Notes under the pieces: model-generated
Seen by the model: the letters and a program-made list of their open reading frames with translations, nothing else
Databases searched by the model: none
Told to the model about the DNA's origin: nothing
Origin: CAWKPF01 sp963851415
Lineage (GTDB): Bacteria > Acidobacteriota > Thermoanaerobaculia > Multivoradales > Multivoraceae
Length of the DNA stretch: 64,000 bases
Direction of reading: 5' to 3'
Assembly: GCA_963851415.1 (NCBI GenBank)
Contig: CAWKPF010000003.1
Span: 1,612,001 to 1,676,000 of the forward strand
Shown: positions 8,671 to 16,443 of the stretch, one piece after another
How the letters are laid out: each line of letters starts with the position of its first letter
How positions within the stretch are numbered: the stretch's first letter is position 1
Translations under genes and position numbers: made by a program

Positions 8671-9416
8671 TGGCGCTTCGGCAGTTCAAGATCTGGCGAC
8701 AGCAGGGCTCGGAGACGGCGGGTGAGTACCAGGAGTTCTCGACCGAGATCACCGAGGGAATGGTCGTACTCGACGCCGTCCATCAGATTCAGGCCGAGTC
8801 GGCGGGAGACCTGGCAGTGCGCTGGAACTGCAAGGCAGGCAAGTGCGGATCCTGCTCGGCGGAGGTCAACGGTCAACCGCGGTTGATGTGCATGACTCGG
8901 ATGAGCGATCTGCCGGCGGACGAGGCGGTGACGATCGAGCCCGTGCGCGCCTTCCCGGTGATTCGCGATCTGGTGACCGACGTCAGCTGGAACTACGAAG
9001 TCAAGAAGAGGATCCGCAAGTTCAAGCCTCGACCGCCCGACAATCCGGACGGGACCTGGACCATCTACCAGGAGGACGTCGATCGGGTCCAGGAGTTTCG
9101 CAAGTGCATCGAGTGCTATCTGTGTCAGGACGTCTGCCACGTCTTGCGAGACCATCACAAGCATGCCGAGTTCGGCGGCCCCCGCTTCTTCGTCTACACC
9201 GCGGCCCTCGACATGCACCCGCTCGATGTCGATCGGCGAACCGATCAGCTGAAGTACGAGGAGGGGATCGGCTACTGCAACATCACCAAGTGCTGCACCA
9301 AGGTGTGCCCAGAGGGAATCACCATCACCGACAACGCGATCATTCCGATGAAGGAGCGAGTGGCTTCGGACTACTACGACCCGCTGACCCGGCTGCTGAA
9401 AGTCTTCGCCGGCTGA
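8670..9416 (+). CDS. sdhB: Succinate dehydrogenase iron-sulfur subunit (Sdh1-like)
   Basis: 248-residue iron-sulfur subunit. C54, C59, C62 (CKAGKCGSC) and C74 ligate the 2Fe-2S centre. CIECYLCQDVCH and CNITKCCTKVCPEGI serve the 4Fe-4S and 3Fe-4S centres. The ATG overlaps the SdhA stop by one base. It completes an anchor-A-B operon, the order seen for mycobacterial Sdh1. With the first sdhCAB this gives the organism two succinate dehydrogenases about 5 kb apart. Confidence 0.94.
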   Translation: MALRQFKIWRQQGSETAGEYQEFSTEITEGMVVLDAVHQIQAESAGDLAVRWNCKAGKCGSCSAEVNGQPRLMCMTRMSDLPADEAVTIEPVRAFPVIRDLVTDVSWNYEVKKRIRKFKPRPPDNPDGTWTIYQEDVDRVQEFRKCIECYLCQDVCHVLRDHHKHAEFGGPRFFVYTAALDMHPLDVDRRTDQLKYEEGIGYCNITKCCTKVCPEGITITDNAIIPMKERVASDYYDPLTRLLKVFAG

Positions 9417-9491
9417 CTGGGGCTCGAGTCGAGACTGGATGAGGGACGGTATACGATCCGGACAAGGCGAAGGCAACCGAAGGGAAAGAGT

Positions 9492-9995
9492 ATGCACCTC
9501 AAAGAGATTCCGCGAGAGTCGGTGGGCCTCGCGCTCGAGAAGGCACGTCACTATCGGGTGCTCAACGAGCCGAATCAGGCAGAGAGCATCTGCCTGGACA
9601 TCCTCAGCGTGGAGCCCGAGAACCAGGAGGCGCTGACGACCCTGATCCTCGCGCTCTCCGACCAGTTCGAGCGCCGCCTGGCTCATCGCTTCAACCATGC
9701 CCGGGAGCTTCTCGCCGGGCTCGACGACGAGTACTCGAAACGCTACTACGAAGGCATCATCTGCGAGCGGCGCGCTCGAGCCCAGCTGCGGCGCGGCGGC
9801 GTGCGAGTGGGCCCCGCGGCCCGAGACTGGCTCGATCGAGCGATGGACAGCTACGAGCGGGCCTCTGAGCTCGCCGCACCGGGGAATCCCGATGCACTCC
9901 TGCGTTGGAACACCTGTGCGCGTATGATCAGCGAACGGCCGGAGTTGCGGGAAGAGGAGCCCGTGACCAACCCGGAAGCGATGCTCGAGCAGTAG
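9492..9995 (+). CDS. TPR-like hypothetical protein
   Basis: 167-residue soluble, helical protein with no signal peptide. The first part (ALEKARHYRVLNEPNQAESICLDILSVEPENQEAL) reads as a tetratricopeptide-like helical pair, and a second weaker one surrounds LDRAMDSYERASELAAPGNPDAL. Such proteins scaffold other proteins; no enzyme function is visible. The ATG at 9492 has GAAGGGAAAGAG before it. It lies 75 nt after the second sdh operon and could be cotranscribed, although a TATACG box at about 9453 might serve it separately. Confidence 0.7.
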   Translation: MHLKEIPRESVGLALEKARHYRVLNEPNQAESICLDILSVEPENQEALTTLILALSDQFERRLAHRFNHARELLAGLDDEYSKRYYEGIICERRARAQLRRGGVRVGPAARDWLDRAMDSYERASELAAPGNPDALLRWNTCARMISERPELREEEPVTNPEAMLEQ

Positions 9996-10015
9996 CCCCC
10001 TCGAGCAGTAGCCCC
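9984..10015. repeat. Perfect 16-bp tandem duplication across a stop codon
   Basis: CTCGAGCAGTAGCCCC occurs twice without a gap (9984-9999 and 10000-10015). The first copy contains the last residues and TAG stop of the TPR-like gene; the second lies in the short gap before the convergent gene. It looks like a recent slippage duplication that preserved a second in-phase-looking stop but left the protein unchanged. Confidence 0.9.
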
Positions 10016-10026
10016 GGGTGCGGGCG

Positions 10027-10524
10027 CTATTCTTTGTCCAGGTGCTCTCTGAGATAGCTCGCGACGTCGCGCACGAAGCGATGCACGGCCGCGTCTGCGA
10101 TGCGGTGGCCAATGACGGCGTTCATGGCCCCCCCGACGACCCCCAGGGGGGGCTCGTACTCACCATTGAAGTCGAGCTGGGTCTCGGTTGCGGTGAGTGA
10201 GTAGATCGAGAGGACGCCCCTCATCAGGGGGAACAGTCGCGGTCGCTTGGCTGCCTCCCACTCGACCGGCATCAGGGTCTTGGCGGGCGACTTCGTGGAT
10301 GCCTCGACTTCCTCGATCTCGCCGACCGAGATCACCACGTCGGTAGCGACGTCGAGGCCGGCGATGTTCACCCGCAGCTCCGAGGCCATGGTGTGAGCGC
10401 GCGAGGCGGCCGCCTTGGTGGAGCGACTGAAGATCTCGACCGCCGCGTCCCTCAGGGCGTCGCGTACGGCGGGATAGGGCCGGTTGACATAGTCGAAGCT
10501 TCTGATTTCACGACCCTTGCTCAT
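10027..10524 (-). CDS. SRPBCC-like hypothetical protein
   Basis: 165-residue soluble protein starting at the ATG at 10524 (GGAGGA in the leader). Composition and strand pattern (a long N-terminal helix, beta-strands around LRVNIAGLDVATDVVISVGEIEEV, and a terminal helix GGAMNAVIGHRIADAAVHRFVRDVASYLREHL) resemble the START/SRPBCC hydrophobic-ligand fold. The assignment rests on overall pattern, not on a diagnostic motif. It is convergent with the TPR-like gene. Confidence 0.6.
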   Translation of the reverse strand: MSKGREIRSFDYVNRPYPAVRDALRDAAVEIFSRSTKAAASRAHTMASELRVNIAGLDVATDVVISVGEIEEVEASTKSPAKTLMPVEWEAAKRPRLFPLMRGVLSIYSLTATETQLDFNGEYEPPLGVVGGAMNAVIGHRIADAAVHRFVRDVASYLREHLDKE

Positions 10525-10653
10525 GCGCAGGTCCTCCGCGTTTGAGGTCTCATCGTTTCCCGGGATGGGTTCCTGGAATGGGCGCGACGTCGTCTCACGC
10601 AGTGTAGCGCCGGTCTCGTCTCGGGCACCAGTGTGGGAGTCCCTTCTGTTCCC

Positions 10654-11187
10654 CTAGCGATTCAATCGTGCCAGATCGGCGAAGTCGGCGTAGGGGTTCC
10701 CGACCCCGAAGGTTCCGCGATAGGGAGCCTCCAGTCCGAGCGCGGAGACGACGCGATAGAAGCAGTCTTCGAATCGGCCTTCGGCCGTGCCCGATCGCAG
10801 CACGAACTCTTCGAGCGTTGTCTGCACGCCCTCCAGCTGGCGAGCATCGACCTGGACCAGCAGAGCGTTGGCCCGCGACGTGTGTAGTCGGGAGAAGGCC
10901 TCGGGGTCCACGGGCCCGGCGGTCGCACCGTCGCTCTCGTTCCAGAGACCGAAGCCGGCCGCGAAGTCGCCCTCGGCAGGATTCTCCCCGCCGGCAATCA
11001 GGACGTGGGCGGCTTCGCCCTGGTCGGGGTCCTGCCAACTGAAGAGGACGAATCCCGCTGCCTCCGCGCCCTCGGGGCGCGCGTCGATCTCTTGTTCGAT
11101 TCGCTCGGAGCTGAGCACAGGGCTCGCCGACAGGGCGCAGATCAAGGACAGGGCGCAGATCACATACCTTCCCACGCGGGTGTTCAT
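10654..11187 (-). CDS. Secreted hypothetical protein
   Basis: 177-residue protein with a clear signal peptide whose core is duplicated (VICALSLICALSASPVLSS), preceded by a GGAGGG ribosome site. The mature part has no motif I recognise. It contains a well-spaced alternation of polar strands and one Cys (EDCFYRVVSALGLE). It follows the methyltransferase on the same strand after 73 nt and precedes the SRPBCC-like gene after 129 nt. Function unknown; probably periplasmic. Confidence 0.7.
   Translation of the reverse strand: MNTRVGRYVICALSLICALSASPVLSSERIEQEIDARPEGAEAAGFVLFSWQDPDQGEAAHVLIAGGENPAEGDFAAGFGLWNESDGATAGPVDPEAFSRLHTSRANALLVQVDARQLEGVQTTLEEFVLRSGTAEGRFEDCFYRVVSALGLEAPYRGTFGVGNPYADFADLARLNR
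11129..11162. repeat. 18-bp tandem repeat in a signal peptide
   Basis: GACAGGGCGCAGATCA begins at 11129 and again at 11147 (period 18), encoding the duplicated ICALS block in the signal peptide of the gene at 10654-11187. The in-frame duplication lengthens the hydrophobic core. Confidence 0.85.
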
Positions 11188-11260
11188 CTCGGGCCCTCCA
11201 TTCGTCAGTGCTGTCTGAGTGCGTAAACCCGAGTCTAGCGGACGGTGGCATGGCGAAGCC

Positions 11261-12019
11261 TCATCGTCGGGAGAGCGACAGGTAGCGGTTGAGATTCGCG
11301 TCGCGGCCGTCGTCCTCGAGGTCGGCGGTGATCTCCAGGGGCAGCCCGTCGAGCAGCGCGTGGAGCTCCTGTTCGCCGATCAGGTGGCAGTAGCGCATCG
11401 CGGAGTCCGCGTCTCCGCTACCCCAACGCAGGATGTGGTCTCCGGGCTCGAGCTGCTTCGAGTCGATCGAAGGGACCTGCGGAGCGGAAAGGGTGCGGCC
11501 CATGAGTCGTGGGCTTCGATCGAAGCGCCAGGTCGAGACCAGAAGGTGACCGCCCGGCTCGAGCGAGAGCGCCAGCTGGCGAAGCAGGGTCTGGCGGTTC
11601 ACGAAGCCCGGCAGGTGGTGCAGCACGCCGAAGAGCGCGATGAGGTGCCAGTGAGGACGCTGCAGAACGACGGCGGAGTCCTCGAGAAGGTCGCTGGCGA
11701 CGAAGCGATACCGTCCGCCCAGCCTCCGGCAGGAAGCAGCGGCCAGCGCGAGAAGGCCGAGGCTTCGGTCGACTCCGAGGTAGTCGAGTCGGTGTCCGTC
11801 GCGCTCCAGTCGAGCCGCCAGGGTCCGGGCGAACCTCCCGTTGCCACAGCCGGCGTCGAGTGCGCGCAGCCTGCTTCCGCCTTTCGGCAGCTCGAGCGAG
11901 TCCAGGAGGGGGGCCCAGCCGCGCCAGGGCCGGCTGCGACGAGCCGAGAAGTCACCGGCGTGGCGGTCGTAGAACTGCCGGTTGATGCGGTCGAGCCTAC
12001 GCCGGGTCGCTTCATCCAT
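11261..12019 (-). CDS. Class I SAM-dependent methyltransferase, Trm9/ALKBH8-like
   Basis: 252-residue soluble methyltransferase. The SAM-binding glycine loop LDAGCGNGRFARTLA is near residues 53-68, and the acidic strand end is in YLGVDRSL. The later part (FGVLHHLPG, LEPGGHLLVSTWRF, PGDHILRW, RYCHLIGEQELHALL, NLNRYLSL) follows the layout of Trm9/ALKBH8 methyltransferases, which methylate carboxymethyl-uridine at the tRNA wobble position in eukaryotes. An Elp3 gene lies 2.6 kb away. Function by homology only; a small-molecule methyltransferase remains possible. It starts 3 nt after the stop of the upstream SDR. Confidence 0.75.
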   Translation of the reverse strand: MDEATRRRLDRINRQFYDRHAGDFSARRSRPWRGWAPLLDSLELPKGGSRLRALDAGCGNGRFARTLAARLERDGHRLDYLGVDRSLGLLALAAASCRRLGGRYRFVASDLLEDSAVVLQRPHWHLIALFGVLHHLPGFVNRQTLLRQLALSLEPGGHLLVSTWRFDRSPRLMGRTLSAPQVPSIDSKQLEPGDHILRWGSGDADSAMRYCHLIGEQELHALLDGLPLEITADLEDDGRDANLNRYLSLSRR

Positions 12020-12022
12020 GGG

Positions 12023-12844
12023 CTATTCGCCCTGTCCTCGGCCGCTCTTGCCCTCGCTCCCGAGGCTGAGCCCGCCGTCGACAGGGATCACGGCCCCGGT
12101 GACGAACTCTCCGGCAGGGGACAGCAGGTGCAGCGCCATGGCCGCCACGTCTTCCGGAAGGCCGACGCGGCCGAGTGGGGTGACTGCGGCGAAATGATCG
12201 AGGGCTCGGGCGACTCGCTCCGAGTCCATCATCGTCGCGAGGATCGGTGTGTCGACCACCCCAGGGCAGATCGAGTTCACTCGGATCCCGTCAGCGGCCA
12301 ACTCGATGGCCAGGCAGCGGGTGAGGGCATCGACCCCGGCTTTGGCCGCCGAGTAGACGGAGAAGTCCCTGACCGGGCCCAGGGTCACCGACGACGAGAT
12401 GTTGAGAATGGACGCGCCTCGGGCTCGGCCGGTCTGGCGCAACGCCGGCATTGCGGCCCGGATCATGTAGATCGGTCCCTTGAGGTCGACGTCGATCACC
12501 AGATCGAGGTCCTCGTCGCTCATTGCGTCGAGCGGGCCGCCTCGGGCCACTCCGGCATTGTTGACCAGGATGTCGAGCTGGCCGAGTCGGGCCAGGGTCG
12601 AGGCGATCAGCGATCGGGCTCCCTCCGCACTCGCGATGTCACCGACAACGGGCACGAGCTCGCCGGCGCCCACGAGCGGCTCGTTCGCGGTGGCTTCGAG
12701 TACGTCGAACCGTCGCCCGGCGATGGCAACCCTGGCTCCCGATCGGGCCAGGGATCGGGCGATGGCCCGGCCGATTCCGGTGCCGCCCCCGGTCACCAGA
12801 CAGGCCCTGTCGTCGAGGCTGGAGGAGTGTGTGGATGGTGACAT
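12023..12844 (-). CDS. Short-chain dehydrogenase/reductase
   Basis: 273-residue classical SDR. The cofactor motif is TGGGTGIG (residues 19-26), followed by the basic AGRR typical of NADP preference, NNAG, the catalytic Ser in NISSSVT, the YSAAK pair, and the C-terminal GAVIPVDGG. The substrate cannot be read from the sequence. No ribosome site is visible before the ATG at 12844. It leads an operon with the methyltransferase and is divergent, 46 nt apart, from the gene at 12891. Confidence 0.85.
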   Translation of the reverse strand: MSPSTHSSSLDDRACLVTGGGTGIGRAIARSLARSGARVAIAGRRFDVLEATANEPLVGAGELVPVVGDIASAEGARSLIASTLARLGQLDILVNNAGVARGGPLDAMSDEDLDLVIDVDLKGPIYMIRAAMPALRQTGRARGASILNISSSVTLGPVRDFSVYSAAKAGVDALTRCLAIELAADGIRVNSICPGVVDTPILATMMDSERVARALDHFAAVTPLGRVGLPEDVAAMALHLLSPAGEFVTGAVIPVDGGLSLGSEGKSGRGQGE

Positions 12845-12878
12845 CGGCGTTCGGGGTCTGAGGTCCTCGGGTCGAGGC

Positions 12879-12884
12879 TATAGT
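12879..12884 (+). promoter_or_regulatory. -10 box for probable leaderless transcript
   Basis: TATAGT lies 6 nt before the ATG at 12891, with no ribosome site between them. Transcription would start at or near the A of the start codon. The box is also part of a short GCTAT...ATAGC palindrome, so it may read in both directions. Confidence 0.4.
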
Positions 12885-12890
12885 CATAGC

Positions 12891-13814
12891 ATGGCACGTC
12901 CTTCCCGTTGCTCCCGCCCCTCTCGAGGGCCCCTCGTCGGCCTGCTGGCGAGCCTGGTCGCGATGAGTGCGGCATCGGGAGCCCAGGAGGGTCCCATGGT
13001 GCGCCCGCTGGCAGACGGGGAACGACAACTGTCGGCCTTCCTCCAGGCCGAAGAGGCTCGGATCGGCAGGCTGGTGGGGTTGGCAGAGCGATTGGGGCTC
13101 GCGGTGCATGGGCAGGCCGGCCTGGCGATGGCGTTCTATGACCCGCAGGCGGGTCCGACTCCCTCTCCCCAGGCCCAGGAAGTGGGGCCTCGGATCGTGG
13201 TCCGCGAGGAGTTCTACCTGGACGACGATGGGGCACTGCTGAGCGGCCCGGAGATGGTGGTCGACGTCTACGAGTACCTGCTGCACTCGGTGATCCTGGC
13301 CTGGTTCCACCTCGACCTGATGCCGTCCGCACCTCCGTCTGAAGGAGCGGCAGCCTCGGCGTCTTCTGTCGAGCGGGACCCGTCAGCAGAGTCACACACG
13401 CCGCCCGAACCCTCCTCCGTCGCCCCCGACTACAGGGATTTCGTGAAGCAGCGGGCGAAAGAGCTCATGGCGGACGTCCCGGCGGAGGCCCGCGAGGCGC
13501 AGTACGTCACCGGCGTGGCGAGCTTCGGGTCGCACGTGCTGGCGCTGTACAACGAGATCGCGCGCGCCAGGGACCGCAGCGACGGAGACGGACTGTGCCG
13601 CCTGCTCGCCCAGGAAGGGGGGCTCTTCGGCCTGTGGCGGAGAGATCTCCAGGAGGCTTCCTACTCCGGGTACGCGGTGGATCACGGACCCGCGTTGGAG
13701 CCAGTGGACCAGCTGCGGTTTCTCGAAGCGGTGCTCGACCAGGATTGGAACGGAGATCCGCAGCACGATCTCGCGGGGGAGGTGTGCGCAGGCTCCACGG
13801 CACCGGCTCGCTGA
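12891..13814 (+). CDS. Secreted hypothetical protein
   Basis: 307-residue protein with an N-terminal signal sequence (GPLVGLLASLVAMSAASGA), so it is probably exported. The rest is polar, with a low-complexity Ser/Pro/Glu linker around residues 145-180 and a helical C-terminal part (VKQRAKELMADVPAEAREA). I recognise no domain. The start at 12891 is chosen because it gives the signal peptide and has a -10 box 6 nt upstream; longer in-frame readings run into the divergent SDR. Confidence 0.7.
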   Translation: MARPSRCSRPSRGPLVGLLASLVAMSAASGAQEGPMVRPLADGERQLSAFLQAEEARIGRLVGLAERLGLAVHGQAGLAMAFYDPQAGPTPSPQAQEVGPRIVVREEFYLDDDGALLSGPEMVVDVYEYLLHSVILAWFHLDLMPSAPPSEGAAASASSVERDPSAESHTPPEPSSVAPDYRDFVKQRAKELMADVPAEAREAQYVTGVASFGSHVLALYNEIARARDRSDGDGLCRLLAQEGGLFGLWRRDLQEASYSGYAVDHGPALEPVDQLRFLEAVLDQDWNGDPQHDLAGEVCAGSTAPAR

Positions 13815-13936
13815 GCGAGTGGGGCGCGGCCTCGTTCCCCGCGCGCTCAGGGCACTGTGCTGTCAGGGCAGGGTGAGGGGCAGGTGCGAGAGTTCCCCTT
13901 GAGGGACGAGGGGAACCGGCCTTGGCGAAGGGCACC

Positions 13937-13964
13937 GGGTCCCGCCGCTGACCGGGCGGGACCC
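13937..13964. terminator. Bidirectional terminator-like hairpin
   Basis: A perfect 10-bp stem (GGGTCCCGCC at 13937-13946, GGCGGGACCC at 13955-13964) with an 8-nt loop, between two convergent genes that end at 13814 and 13978. There is no T-run, but position and stability fit a shared terminator. Confidence 0.6.
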
Positions 13965-13977
13965 AGCGCGCAGGGGC

Positions 13978-14532
13978 TCAGTCGACCTTGACCTCGCGGA
14001 AGCGGAAGTAGAGCTCGTCGTAGTAGAAGAAATTTCCGGCTCCATCGGCCTCGACCTTGAGGCGAGTGGAGTAGCCACCGCTCGCCCCGTGGTACCTGCC
14101 GGTGCCACCCACCACCTGGCCTTCAGCGCCGCCGACCAGGACCACGACCCCCTGTTTCGGTGGGACGAGAGTCGGGTCCGCGAACGCTCCCGCAGGATGT
14201 CCACCCTCTTGGCTGAGAGTGTACATCTGGCCCCCGATCAGGTCGTAGAGAATGAACTCCTTGAACTGGATGGTGCTGCCTGCCCCCGCAAACTCCTTGC
14301 CCCAGGCGTAGATGTAGCCAAGAGTCCTCGATCTCTGGACGTCGGTGACCTCGAGCTCGACGGTGGGAAAGCAGACATCGTCACACCACTCGTCGAAGAA
14401 GTCGGGGAGCGGACCGGAGTACAGGTTCTGTGCTGCGAAACCCTCGGCCACCATGACCGAGCCATTGGCGGCCAGAAGGGTTGTGTTGAACGAAAGGGCG
14501 CCGACCAACAGGGACAGGAAGATCCTGGGCAT
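13978..14532 (-). CDS. Secreted allene-oxide-cyclase-barrel-like protein
   Basis: 184-residue protein with a signal peptide (MPRIFLSLLVGALSFNTTLLA) and a strong GGAGGTGA site before its ATG. The C-terminal half (GGAEGQVVGGTGRYHGASGG followed by FFYYDELYFRF) resembles the barrel of allene oxide cyclase and dirigent-like proteins, where a VGGTGxYxGAxG turn is typical. Two cysteines (CDDVC) could form a disulfide. No catalytic function can be assigned. It is divergent from elp3. Confidence 0.6.
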   Translation of the reverse strand: MPRIFLSLLVGALSFNTTLLAANGSVMVAEGFAAQNLYSGPLPDFFDEWCDDVCFPTVELEVTDVQRSRTLGYIYAWGKEFAGAGSTIQFKEFILYDLIGGQMYTLSQEGGHPAGAFADPTLVPPKQGVVVLVGGAEGQVVGGTGRYHGASGGYSTRLKVEADGAGNFFYYDELYFRFREVKVD

Positions 14533-14571
14533 GTGTCACCTCCAGATAGTGAATAGAGAAAGGTGTATGGA

Positions 14572-16416
14572 ATGGACGCTAGCATGGGGTCGGGATCGCT
14601 TGTCAACTCCCCGTCGAGGACCCTCGATAGACTGCCTCGTGTGACCAGCCGAGAGAGCCCTTCCACACCGAACGACGTCGATGCGCTGCTGAGCGAGATC
14701 GACTCGGCCGAGACACTCGACGACCGCAGCTTCCACGAGCTGCTGAGGCGGTATCCGAAGCAGGGAGGTGGCTTCTACTCGAAGACCGAGCTGCTCGAGG
14801 CGTTCCGGCGTCAATCGGACGGGCGCTCCGACTCCGAAGAGCGCCGACTGATCGCCAAGCTGCGCATGAAGCCGGTGCGCACGCTTTCCGGAGTGGCGCC
14901 GGTGACCGTGCTGACACGCCCGCATCCCTGTCCGGGGCGCTGTATCTTCTGCCCGAGCGACGTCCGCATGCCCAAGAGCTATCTGACGGACGAGCCCGGA
15001 GCGCAGCGTGCCGCGGAGCACCGCTTCGACCCCTGGGGACAGACCCATTCACGGATGCGCACGCTCTACAACATCGGTCATCCGATCGACAAGGTGGAGC
15101 TCATCATCCTGGGGGGTACCTGGTCGTCCTACCCGCCCGAGTTTCAGCGCTGGTTCGTGCGCCGCTGCTTCGACGCCATGAACGATTTCCACTCAGAAGT
15201 GGAGCGGTTGGGTGACGAGAGCCCCTACGCGCCGTCGGCCGTGGCGTGGGAGAGCGTCGAGGACACGGTCGAGGGCCGATCGGTCGACGGCACCCGGTCA
15301 GAGGGGAGCTACAACCAGGTGGTCGGAGGGTTCCTCAAGCGGCATCACGCACCGGTGGAACGCTCGGGAGGGGAATCGGCGAGCGTAGAGCAGGTGGCCG
15401 AGGTCCATCGAACCAATGAGAGCGCCCCCAGTCGCTGTGTGGGACTGGTGGTCGAGACCCGCCCCGACGAGGTCGACGAGTCCGAGGTGCGGCGGCTGCG
15501 GGAGCTGGGGGTCACCAAGGTGCAGATCGGATTCCAGAGTCTCGACGATCGGGTCCTCGAGTTGAATCGTCGTGGGCACGACACTGCGATCACCCGTCGG
15601 GCCGTCGATCTCCTCCGACAGGCCGGATTCAAGCTCCACGCCCACTGGATGGCGAACCTGTACGGCTCGAGTCCACAGGCGGACGTTCGAGACTTTGCCC
15701 GTATGTTCGGCGACCCGGCGCTGCGTCCGGATGAGCTCAAACTCTACCCCTGCTCGTTGATCGAGAGCGCGGAGCTGATGCAGTACTGGCAGGACGGTCG
15801 TTGGCGTCCCTACGACTACGACGAGCTGCTCGAGGTGGTGGTGGGCTGTATGGTCTCGACTCCCGAGTACTGCCGACTGACGCGAGTGATTCGCGACATC
15901 CCGGGAACCGACATCGTGAGCGGAAATCGGCTGACCAATTTCCGGCAGATCGCGGAGCGAGAGGCGCGCGAGCGGGGCGCTGTGATGCGCGACATCCGCG
16001 CACGAGAGGTGCGGGGCGAACGCGTGGATCCCGAACGCCTCCGGTTGCGCGAGGTCCGGTACGCGACCTCGGTCGGAGTCGAGGTCTTTTTGCAGTCGGT
16101 GACCCCCGAGAATCGGCTGGCGGGTTTTCTCCGGCTCTCTCTGCCACGCAAGAAGGTCTTTCTCGACGAGATCGAATCGAGTGCGATGATCCGTGAAGTC
16201 CATGTCTACGGCCAGGCGGTGTCGATCGGGCAACGCGGGCCCCGTGCGGCACAGCACAGCGGGCTTGGTCGGGGGCTGGTCGAGCGCGCGGCGTCGCTGG
16301 CACGCGACTGCGGTTTCCGCGATCTCGCGGTGGTCTCGGCAGTCGGTACGCGGGAGTACTACCGGGGGCTGGGGTTCCGCGATGGCGACCTGTATCAGCA
16401 CCGCCCGCTGCACTGA
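14572..16416 (+). CDS. elp3: Elp3-type tRNA wobble-uridine modification enzyme (radical SAM + acetyltransferase)
   Basis: About 614 residues. The N-terminal radical-SAM domain has the cluster motif in PHPCPGRCIFCPSD, then GGTWSSYP, VVETRPDEV and HAHWMANLYGSSP. The C-terminal GNAT domain has HVYGQAVSIG and HSGLGRGLVERAASLA, ending YYRGLGFRDGDLY. Elp3 uses acetyl-CoA and SAM to add carboxymethyl to U34 of tRNA; single-subunit bacterial forms are known. I use the ATG at 14572 (AAGG 8 nt upstream). GTG at 14563, ATG at 14584 and GTG at 14641 are alternatives, and the last would drop a poorly conserved leader. A Trm9-like methyltransferase lies nearby. Confidence 0.92.
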   Translation: MDASMGSGSLVNSPSRTLDRLPRVTSRESPSTPNDVDALLSEIDSAETLDDRSFHELLRRYPKQGGGFYSKTELLEAFRRQSDGRSDSEERRLIAKLRMKPVRTLSGVAPVTVLTRPHPCPGRCIFCPSDVRMPKSYLTDEPGAQRAAEHRFDPWGQTHSRMRTLYNIGHPIDKVELIILGGTWSSYPPEFQRWFVRRCFDAMNDFHSEVERLGDESPYAPSAVAWESVEDTVEGRSVDGTRSEGSYNQVVGGFLKRHHAPVERSGGESASVEQVAEVHRTNESAPSRCVGLVVETRPDEVDESEVRRLRELGVTKVQIGFQSLDDRVLELNRRGHDTAITRRAVDLLRQAGFKLHAHWMANLYGSSPQADVRDFARMFGDPALRPDELKLYPCSLIESAELMQYWQDGRWRPYDYDELLEVVVGCMVSTPEYCRLTRVIRDIPGTDIVSGNRLTNFRQIAEREARERGAVMRDIRAREVRGERVDPERLRLREVRYATSVGVEVFLQSVTPENRLAGFLRLSLPRKKVFLDEIESSAMIREVHVYGQAVSIGQRGPRAAQHSGLGRGLVERAASLARDCGFRDLAVVSAVGTREYYRGLGFRDGDLYQHRPLH

Positions 16417-16443
16417 CTCGACTTCGGGGGAGGAGAGAGGAGG

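Noticed and set aside
11219..12841. 540-residue open frame on the plus strand
   Set aside because: It is the exact shadow of the methyltransferase and SDR genes, whose motifs are clear, and has no domain or ribosome site.
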